Part shown: positions 8,449 through 18,600 of the stretch, piece after piece
Layout: each line of letters opens with the position of its first letter
How positions within the stretch are numbered: the first letter of the stretch is position 1
Assembly (NCBI GenBank): GCA_902500825.1
Contig: CABVRX010000005.1
Location: forward strand, 102,052 to 166,051
Origin: an uncultured Nitrospira sp.
Lineage (GTDB): Bacteria > Nitrospirota > Nitrospiria > Nitrospirales > Nitrospiraceae
Direction: 5' to 3'
Length of the DNA: 64,000 nucleotides
Translations under genes and position numbers: made by a program
The notes under the pieces: generated by a model
What the model was told of the DNA's origin: nothing
Databases searched by the model: none
What the model saw: the letters and a program-made list of their open reading frames with translations, nothing else

Positions 8449-9303
8449 TCAATAGGGTACATCCGTCGGCTTGTTCCCCTTCGGCCAATCATGAATCTTG
8501 TCGAGAAAGTCCGGTCGAGGCTGAGTATTGATATAGGCCGCCACATCAACCGCCTCATCATCTGTCACTGTCCACCCCCAACCTCGCGGCATGTTGGCCT
8601 TGATGAATGAGGCAGCCACGCTCACCCGGGCCATTGCCGACCCAATGTTGTACGAACGCGGTCCCCATACGGGCGGCGCCGCCATGGTGCCTTGCCCGTC
8701 GGAGCCGTGACAGAAGACGCACTTTTTCTCAAAGACTTTTTTCCCGTTGGGCTGATCAGGCTGATGGGTCGTGGTCAGACGCGGGATTCCTCGCCATGGG
8801 ATCACACTGCCGGGCGGCATACTCTGCGACAACCACTCGATGTACGCGACAATCGCCGTGAGTTTGACACTGTCCGGAGGCAAAGGTTTTCCGTTCATGC
8901 TGCGTTTAAAGCACTCATTGATTTGATCGGCCAGAGTCATCTGTCGGCCGGCACGTTCACGATATTGTGGATAGAGCATGCCGATGCCGACGAAGGACGC
9001 GGAATTTGGATTAAGTCCCGCATCCAAATGACAATTGGTACAGTTGAGGGCGTTGCCGACATACCGTTTCCCATATTCCTGTGTGTCGACAATCATCTTA
9101 TAGCCCAACCGAATCTGCTCGCCTCTCAGATCCCCGGGAATAGTTTCAGGCGATGGTGGGGCAAACAATGCGTTACCTGTTGCTTCCGTGCTCTGACGAC
9201 CGACGCGCTCCTCACTCCCCGACACCCGCGAAGGTGGGACACAACTGATCGTTACTGGCAGGACACTGAGAAGCACGACGCCCGCTATCAATGGTCGAGT
9301 CAT
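8449..9303 (-). CDS. TsdA-like dihaem cytochrome c (thiosulfate dehydrogenase family)
   Basis: A 284-residue exported protein with two haem sites, NCTNCHLDAG and KCVFCHGSDG. The order and spacing match the TsdA family, which oxidises thiosulfate to tetrathionate or runs the reverse reaction. The characteristic segment CFKRSMNGKPLP is present, with its Cys 39 residues after the first haem His; in characterised TsdA a Cys at about this place is an axial ligand of haem 1. The second domain has NMPRGWGW as a likely Met ligand. The ATG at 9303 has GAGAGG 5 nt upstream, better than the ATG at 9321. The signal peptide ends in TISC, a poor lipobox, so membrane anchoring is uncertain. Confidence 0.8.
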   Translation of the reverse strand: MTRPLIAGVVLLSVLPVTISCVPPSRVSGSEERVGRQSTEATGNALFAPPSPETIPGDLRGEQIRLGYKMIVDTQEYGKRYVGNALNCTNCHLDAGLNPNSASFVGIGMLYPQYRERAGRQMTLADQINECFKRSMNGKPLPPDSVKLTAIVAYIEWLSQSMPPGSVIPWRGIPRLTTTHQPDQPNGKKVFEKKCVFCHGSDGQGTMAAPPVWGPRSYNIGSAMARVSVAASFIKANMPRGWGWTVTDDEAVDVAAYINTQPRPDFLDKIHDWPKGNKPTDVPY

Positions 9304-9679
9304 CTTGGACCTCTCCCGCAAAGAGACCCTATCATGATCGTCGGCAATCCTGCTCCAACTTGCATACGTCTCTCAATCCCTTCGAAGAAGCTGTTTCGCC
9401 TATGGCGCATAATGCCACAGGTATTACACCTCAGCTTATTAAATTAGTACTTATTGGTTAGCATTATTTGACCAGTCCTTATCACAAAAGCATCATAAAC
9501 AAGATGAAGATGCCGCTTCGACGGCGCAGGAAGCGATCGAGGAGAAATTCATTTCAGGTTGAAAACCGAGAAATTCTTTGAATTTATGGTCAGGCACACT
9601 ACTCTAGTCATCGGTGAACGGATAGCTGATCGCAGTGAAACCAAATTTTCTGGAATAGAAGACCAGGTCTTTCGCATAC
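9304..9679. other. AT-rich divergent control region, 376 bp
   Basis: The region separates the leftward TsdA-like gene from the rightward synthetase operon. The part from about 9420 to 9600 is clearly richer in A and T than the flanking genes. No coding frame is supported here; a TAG at 9656-9658 closes the synthetase frame upstream, so the ATG at 9680 is the first usable start even though its ribosome site is weak. Confidence 0.45.
9468..9496 (+). promoter_or_regulatory. Candidate sigma-70-type promoter for the lipopeptide operon
   Basis: TTGACC at 9468-9473, a 17-base spacer, then CATCAT at 9491-9496. The -35 box matches five of six consensus bases and the -10 box four of six. It lies in the AT-rich zone about 185 bp upstream of the synthetase start. 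This is pattern matching only. Confidence 0.25.
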
Positions 9680-12600
9680 ATGTCTAAACGGCCCCACCAG
9701 GCTATCCATACCCTCTCCAATCTTTTTGAATTTCGATGCCGGCAACAGCCGAATGAGCTGGCCTACGCCTTTATTCGTGACACCCTCGAGCTTGAAACTC
9801 AGCTGACCTATGACCAGCTTGAGCGCAGAGTGCGTTCGTTGGCCAGCCGACTTGCACACGATTTCCCACCAGGAACCAAGGCCCTTCTGCTCTACCCACA
9901 GGGACTCGATGTGACATGCGCCTTTTGGGCATGTGCCTGTGCGGGCCTCGTGCCGGTTCCTGCTCCGGCCCCGGATCTCATCAGACGGAAATATGCGTTG
10001 CCCAGGTTGCGCAGCATTATCGAGGATGCAGAGGTTTCGCTGGTGCTCACAACCTCAAGTATCGCGGCTCTGTCTTCGGAGCTTTCTATACCCAATGAAA
10101 TGGGCTCAATCAAGTGGCTGGCAACGGATCAACCCGACAATTCAGTCGATTTGATTGAATTATCACGGCCTCGCAGCACCGACCTGGCCTACTTGCAATA
10201 CACCTCAGGGTCGACGGCCACTCCCCGTGGCGTCATGATCAGCCACAGAAACGTGCTCTCCCACTGCAGGGCTTTGAGTCTGGCCGGAGAAGTGTCGGAG
10301 AGCAGCCGGTCCCTCTGCTGGTTGCCGTATTTCCACGACTACGGGTTACTGCACGGCATCATCGCTCCATTCTATGCCGGTATTCCTGCCTATCTGATGT
10401 CGCCCGTCACATTTCTCCGGCGGCCATTGCGTTGGCTCGAAGCGGTGTCTCGATTTGCGATTACCCATAGCGGGGGACCGAATTTTTCCTATGAGGCTTG
10501 CCTCAGGGCGTTGCGGCAACAGGACGAGTGGCAGGTTGATTTGAGCACATGGATGGTCGCCAGTTGCGGTGCCGAACCCATCCACCCTGATACGATCGAG
10601 CAGTTTATCGACGCGTTTGGTTCACGTGGCTTCCGGCGAACGGCGTTTGCCCCGGGATATGGACTTGCGGAAGCTACGCTATTGGTGACGATGAAGCGGA
10701 CCGGAGCGGAACCGAGCTTCTTGCACGTGGAGACGGATGCGTTGGCCGACTTGATCGTCAAAGAGTCTCCCGCATTGGAACCGAGAACGCGCACATTAGT
10801 CGGATGCGGCGAGCCTCTCGAAGAGACTCGTGTACGGATTGTGAATCCTACGACACACCGTGAGTGCCCACCAGACATGGTGGGAGAAGTGTGGCTGGCC
10901 GGAACCGGGATCGGCGCTGGATACTGGGGCAAATCGGAAGAAACCGACGCCACATTTAAAGCCACTCTCGCCGGGTCAGAAGAAGGTCCCTATTTGAGGA
11001 CCGGCGATTTGGGATTCCTCCACCGCGGAGAGTTGTTCCTGACCGGACGCCTCAAAGATTTGATCATCGTGCGTGGGCGGAACTATTACCCCCATGATCT
11101 GGAGTGGTCGGCTCAACAGGCGCATCCCGGTCTGCGACGAGGATATGGGGCGGCGTTCTCCATTGATGGCAAGGCCGGAGAGCAGGTGGTGCTGGTCCAT
11201 GAGATTGAGAAGCAGGTCCCTGAATCCGACCTGGCAGAAGTGGTGAACTGCATCCGCCGCGTATTGGCCGACGAACATGAACTCGAAATCCACAGCGTGG
11301 TGCTGATCAAGTCCGGCACGATCCCAAGAACCTCCAGCGGAAAAATTCAGCGGGCCGCCTGCAGAACCGCCTTTGAGTCCGGCCAACTCGCCGTAATCTC
11401 GGCGAGCACGCTGGACCTTTTGCTTGACGCTGAAACCGATGGAGTGCTGAACGAAGTCCCGCAAACCACCATCGAGAAACGGCTGGCCGATATCTGGCAA
11501 GAGGTGCTTGGAGGACATTCTTCCCATCGCCATGCGAACTTCTTTGCACTCGGGGGCAATTCGCTCCTCGCAGCACAGGTTGTCGCGCGCATCCTCGATG
11601 TCTTCCACGTCGAGCTCCCACTCAGTGTGCTGTTTGAATACCCGACATTGGCCGCATTGGCGGCTCGGCTCGGTGAGCTGAGCGCGAGTCCGGATGATCC
11701 GAGCCGGTGCGCAAATGGCGACGTCGGGACGCTGACTCCGCTTCTCTCGACATCCACAAGAGAAGGCAGGATTCCTCTCAGCCACTCGCAACAGCGACTA
11801 TGGTTCTTAGAGCAAGTTCATCCTAGGAGCGCGATCAACCATATTTCCATGGCTGTGCACATACGAGGGTCGATCAACCCCGAGACGTTGGAGCGGTCGG
11901 TGCGGGAAATTGTTCGTCGTCACGAGATTCTTCGAACTCGCTTTGGATCGGAGCGAGGTGAGGGATTTTCTGAAACATCCACTGAGGCGATCGCCACAAT
12001 TGGACGGCAAGATTTCCAAGCATTGGACCCTGCAGAACAAGAAACTCAGGTGCGGCAATTCCTGCGAGCGGAGAGAAGCCGGCCATTCGATTTACGACAG
12101 GGACCACTCTTTAGGGTGACCTTGCTGGCGCTTGAACCGTGTGTGCATGTTCTGGCTCTGACATTCCACCGTCTCGTCGCGGACGGATGGTCTCTCCGCA
12201 TCTTCTGGAAGGAATTGGCGCTTCTTTGGGAGGCTGGTGGCGACGTTCACAGGGCTCCGCTTCCCAAATTGAACGTTCAGTATGCGGACTATGCCGATTG
12301 GCAGAGGATCAGGCTGAATCAAGGCCTTCGTGAGGTTCACCGAACCTACTGGATCAGGCAGTTGAGCGGTGCCGGTCCTCCGGCTGAGCTACCGGTCGAT
12401 CGTCAGCGGCCGCGAGTACGCACCTTCGAGGGAAGCGTGCGGTCACGATCGCTTTCTCTCGAACTTTCCGCAGCTCTTGACCTCTTCTGTCAGCATCAGA
12501 ACGTCACGACGTTCATGGTGCTGTACGCCGTCTTTTCGACTTGGCTGCATCGCTACACACACGAGTCGGATATCGTCATTGGATCGATCGTAGCCGGCAG

Positions 12601-15600
12601 GCGCCGAAGAGATCTGGAAGACGTGATGGGATATTGCGTCAATACCGTAGCGTTGCGGTCCGAGCTTTCGGATGGGATGACAGGACTGGAGTTATTGAAG
12701 CAGATTCGACGGGTGGTGGTGGATGCCTATGACCATCAGGACCTCCCGTTTGAAGAAGTCATCGAGGCGCTGTCGTTACAGCGAGCGCGTCAGCTGTCCC
12801 CGCTGTTTAACGTGATGATGGTGTGTGAAGACGACCCATTGTCCGCATTCACCGTCAAGAATCTTGAAGTTGTTCACCTCCCCTGGGAGCCGACTGCATC
12901 GGAGTTCGACCTCGTGTTGATGGTGGTCAACAAGGCGGACGGCCTGGACTTGGCGTTTCTCCATGATTCTACCATTTTCGACGACTCGACGATCGACCGC
13001 ATGTTGGGACAGCTGGAAACCCTTCTTGAAGCGTTTCTCAAGAAACCTGACGCCCGACTTGAACAACATTCGTTATTGACTCCCGAAGAGAGACAAACCC
13101 TTCAACTAACGTGGGATGAGCCGTCTCATTCGGCCTCCGGTATCCATATGCTCATTGAGGCGCAGATCGAGCGGACTCCTCATGCATCAGCTGTGACATG
13201 TGGAAACCAGTCCATCAGCTACCAAGAGCTGAATCGACGAGCGAATCGTGTGGCTCGCGCGCTCCAGAAATTAGGAGTCGGAGCAGATCTTCCCGTGGGT
13301 CTCTGTGTCGAGCGCTCGGTGGACGCCCTCGTGGGCCTCTTGGGCATTCTCAAAGCAGGGGGCGGTTATGTTCCCCTGGACCCGTCCTTCCCCGATCACC
13401 GTCTCCAGCTCATACTGGATGACGCACACGTTTCCATTGTGATCACACAGGCACACCTCCGTAATCATTTACAGAGCTATGGCGGCCAAATCTGTGACGT
13501 CGAGACCTTGTCGACGTCCACCGGAGGCGCAGCGGAAGAGGAGAACCTTGCACTTTCCGTTTCCCCGGATCAGCTCGCTTATATCATCTACACATCAGGC
13601 TCCACGGGACGGCCAAAAGGAGTGGCGGTGACACACCGCAGTCTGGCGACCTCTTTCCATGCCAGACTGCGGTACTATCCGGAACCGGTCTCCCGCTTTT
13701 TGCTGACCTTCCCTCTGGCCTTCGATGGATCCGTGACGGGCATATTTTGGACCTTCTTGCAGGGTGGGGAACTAGTCATTCCATCCGAGAACGCCTATCG
13801 CGACCCAACAGAGCTGGCTGCGCTTATCGAGCACCATCGCGTTTCGCACGTCGTGTGGGTCCCTTCGTTGTACCATGCCGTGCTCGGTGACGCGTTGAGC
13901 GCGCAGTTGGAATCACTCCGTGTCATCATTACTGCCGGAGAAAGCCTGCCGCTTGAACTCGTGCGGCGACATTACCAACTCCTGCCTCATGCCGCACTGT
14001 ACAACGAATATGGACCGACGGAAGCCACAGTCTGGTGCAGCGTGTATCAAACGACTCGTGAGGAAGCCGGAGCCCGCGTCCCGATCGGCAAACCCATCGA
14101 CCACATGCAACTCTATGTGCTGGATGCAAGTCTGCAGCCGATGCCGATCGGCGTACCGGGAGAACTCTATATCGCGGGAGAGTGTCTGGCCCGCGGTTAT
14201 GTCAACCAGCCGCAATTGACTCAAGAGCGGTTTCTTGCGAATCCCTACGTGGCCGGCACCAGGCTGTATCGGACCGGCGATCTGGCTCGGTATCGCGCCG
14301 ACGGTAATGTGGAGTTTCTTGGCCGGGCGGACCAGCAGGTCAAATTGCGTGGATATCGGATCGAACTAGGAGAAATCGAGTACGTACTGAGTAATTTCCC
14401 GGGGGTGCACCAAGCGGCGGTGCTGCTTCGGCAGGATAAACGAGACCAGCACCGGTTGGTCGGGTACATCGCCGGCGAACCGTTGCTCAGAGAACGGCTC
14501 GAACAGGTTCGCAGTTATCTCGCCGCGCGAATACCGCACTATATGGTGCCGTCCGTCATGCTGTGGATCGAAGCGATGCCGCTCAGCGCCACCGGCAAAG
14601 TGAATCGAAGCGCCCTTCCCGCTCCGGCACAGGCAGCCGGTCAAGCGGCACCAAGGATTGCCCCGAGAAATCAGGTCGAAGAATCCCTGGCTGAGCTGTG
14701 GAAGTCCGTGCTTGAAGTCTCGGAGGTAGGCATCCACGACCATTTCTTCGAGCAGGGAGGCCACTCCTTGTTGGCGACACAGCTGGTCTCCCGAATACGC
14801 GAGATCTTTGAAGTGGATGTCTCGCTACCGGCGCTTTTTGAGCGGCCGACGATCGCGGCGTTGGCCGAAGAAGTGACGCGGTTGCGCCTGAAGGAGCTGA
14901 CGGCGTCCGTGATGCCACCGATCATTCCGGTGCCCAGAGATCAGCCGCTCCCCCTTTCCTATTCTCAGCAACGCATGTGGCTGATGTATCGGCTGGCGCC
15001 TGAGAGCACGGCGTATAACATGCCGTTTGCTTCACGACAGATGGGACGGCTCAACAAAACGGCCCTTCGGAGTACGATCGATGCCATCTGCAACCGGCAT
15101 GAGGCATTTCGAACGACGTTCATGATGAGGGAAGAGGGCCCGGTTCAAATGATCCATCCCTTTCGCGCTCCGTATTGGGTCGAAGTTGATCTCAGGCACC
15201 TGCCCTCCGAACAGCGACGACAACAGGCGGCTCGGCTTGTGGAGCAGGAAGCGAACGAGTCGTTCGACCTTGAGAAAGGCCCTCTGGCACGGTTTCTCTT
15301 GATTGAGATCGAGCCCGAAGATCATGTGTTGGTGCTCACGATGCATCATATCATCGGAGACCAATGGTCGTTCGGGATCATCGGATATGAGTTTGCGTTC
15401 TTCTACAACGCATTTTGCCGAGGAGACGTTCCTTCTGCAAAGCCGATTCCTCTTCAGTATGCCGACTACGCGGTGTGGCAGCGGCATTGTCTGACCGACG
15501 ACTGGCTCGGCACACAATCGGATTATTGGCAGAAGAAGCTGGCCGGGCTTTCTAAACTTTTCTTGCCGACCGACCATCCACGGCCCGTGGTGCAAACATT

Positions 15601-18600
15601 TAACGGCTCACATCGTATGCTGGAGTTGCCCGCTTCGTTGATCGAACGGTTGAAGCAATTCAGCGCTGAACACAATGCGACGGTGTTCATGACCCTCTTG
15701 GCCTGTTTCCAGATTCTTTTGAGTCGCTATTCCGGCCAAACCGATGTGGCCGTAGGCTCTCCTATCGCGAACCGGACTCAGTCAGCGGTCGAGTCGATCA
15801 TCGGCTCATTCGTGAATACACTCGCCTTGCGCACCGATCTCTCCGGCGATCCGACGTTCACCGAACTGATGGCGAGGGTGCGTACGACGTCATTAGAGGC
15901 CTATGCCAATCAGGACTTCCCGTTCGATAAGCTGGTCGAGACGATGCACTCCGCTCGTGACCACAGCTCTGCTCCGCTGGTGCAGGTGCTCTTCAATGTG
16001 CCCAATGCTCCCATCGGGGAGATCAACGTCCAAGGGTTGAGCTGGGTGCCGTTCGAGGTGGAGACGCAAGCTGCACAGTTCGACTTGAGTTTGACGATCG
16101 AGACGGAGTTTTCCCGAAAAGCGTACTTGACGTTCAATACGGATCTCTTCGAGCCTCAGACCGCCGAACGGATGTTGGGACAGTATAAGACCCTGCTCCA
16201 GAGCGCATTGGCAACCCCCCAAAGCAAGCTGTCCGAGCTCCCGACCGTGACGGCGCCCGAGCGTCGGCAGATGTTGCAGGATTGGAACCACACGCAAAGA
16301 GAGTATCCACAATCTGAATGTTTTCCTCAGTTGTTTGAAGCACAGGTAGAGAGAACCCCTGACGCCGTGGCGGTGTCGATGGGACGGAAGGCGCTGCGGT
16401 ACAGTGAGCTCAATGCTCGAGCTAATCAGCTGGCACGCCATCTCCAAACGCTGGGCGCCAAGCCTGGTGTGACAGTAGGTATTGGTCTCGAGCGATCCTT
16501 GGAGATGGTCATTGCATTAATGGCTGTGCTGAAAACCGGTGCGGCCTATGTCCCTCTCGACCCCGAGTTTCCACGAGATCGGCTTCGGTTCATGACACAG
16601 GATGCATCGGTTGCCGCCGTGCTGACATCGTGGGACCTATCCGATCGGTTTGATACTCAAGCCAACCGCTTGTTATGTCTTGATCGCGAGAAGGAACGCA
16701 TCGCGCAGAAGGCTGACCACAATCTCGGCCCGATTGCAGTGCCTCAAGACCTTGCTTACATCCTGTATACATCGGGGTCGACGGGGCAACCCAAAGGCGT
16801 GGAAATTCCACACCGAGCCCTGGTGAACTTCTTGTGGTCCATACGACAAGAGCCGGGATGTTCAACTCGAGATGTCATGCTATCCGTGACGACGATCTCC
16901 TTCGATATCTTCGGCTTGGAATTATATGTGCCGTTGCTGGTCGGGGCCCGTATCGAGATCGCCAGTCGGGCCGTTACCATGGACGGACGACAACTCCGCG
17001 GTCTCTGTGAAGCCGTTCAGCCGACGATCATGCAAGCGACTCCCGCGACATGGCGCATGTTGATCGAGGCCGGATGGTTGGGCAGTAAGAACCTGACAGT
17101 CCTCTGCGGAGGGGAACCCCTTCCTCCCGATCTTGCGGCGTCATTGTTGGATCGGAGCGTTGCCTTGTGGAATATGTATGGCCCGACTGAAACTACGATT
17201 TGGTCCACGATCGAGAAAATCGAACGGACGGATCGGGAGATTACCATTGGGAGACCGATCGCCAATACGGACGTGTATATCTTGGATCAATTTCTCCAAC
17301 CGGTTCCCGTCGGAGTTTCCGGTGAGCTCTATATCGGAGGCCAGGGGCTAGCCCGAGGCTATCGAGGGCGGCCTGAGTTAACCGAGGACCGGTTCCTCCC
17401 CCATCCATTTTCTCCGGAGCCCCTCGCGAAACTGTATCGAACGGGAGACTTGGCACGGTATCGCCACGATGGGAGCATCGTGCATCTAGGTCGAATGGAT
17501 AACCAGGTCAAGATCAGAGGGTTCCGGATCGAATTGGGTGAGATCGAGGTAACATTGAGCCGCCATCCCTCCATCCGTCAGGCGGTGGTCACCGCGCGGG
17601 ATGACCGGCAAGGCATTAAGCAGTTGGTGGCCTATGTCGTCTGCCAGGAGGGGTCCGCTCCAAGCCAGTCGGAACTTCGCTCGTTTCTGCGATCCGAGGT
17701 TCCGGATTATATGGTTCCTTCACTATTCGTCTTTCTGAACGCCATGCCTTTGACCGCCAATAACAAGGTCGACAGGAAAGCATTGCCATCCCCAGCCTCC
17801 TCGTTCTCCGAAGAACCGGTTCGCAGTGGTCCGCGTGATCGGATGGAAGTTCAACTGACGGCGTTGTGGCAGCAGGTACTGGAAGTCTCAAAGATCGGGA
17901 TCCATGACAGCTTCTTCGATCGCGGTGGCCATTCCCTCAAAGCCGCCCACCTCTTCTTTCTCCTCGAACAGGTGTATGGAAGACGCCTTCCGCTTGCGAC
18001 GTTGTTTCAAGCACCGACCATTGCGGAGCTAGCGTCAGTACTTTCGCATGAGCACTGGACGCCGCCATGGCAATCGCTTATAGCCATTCAGCCAAGTGGG
18101 ACTGCGATACCGATATTCATGGTGCCCGGAGTAGGGGGTAATGTATTGGTCTTTGCTCAGTTGGCAAAGCTGCTGGGTCCGAATCAACCCGCCTACGGGT
18201 TACAGGCACGAGGGCTGGACGGAAGCGAGGCGCCGTTTACGTCGATGCCGGAGATGGCGACCCATTATATTGCACAAATCCGTAGCGTTCGCCCAAATGG
18301 ACCGTATATCGTCCTTGGGAGCTGCACCGGCGGACTGATTGCCTATGAAATGGCCCAGCAACTGCACGGGCAGGGGCAGGCCGTTACACTTGTGATAATG
18401 GACACCTGGCACCCATCCTCATATCGTCCATATCGTTACAGGTGGCCGATGAAGTTTGGGCTGCCCCTGTTTATCCTGTGGAGGACGATGAGTAACATGT
18501 GCGCGCTGTTCCGTTTGCCCATCAAAGACTGGAGGCCATTCATCCGGCGTAGACGCGAGAGACTCATGTCGTTATCGCGAAGCGAATCCCGTAACGATGA

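Noticed and set aside
10976..11791. Leftward frame of 271 codons inside the synthetase
   Set aside because: Antisense to the FAAL and ACP region, whose motifs are complete.
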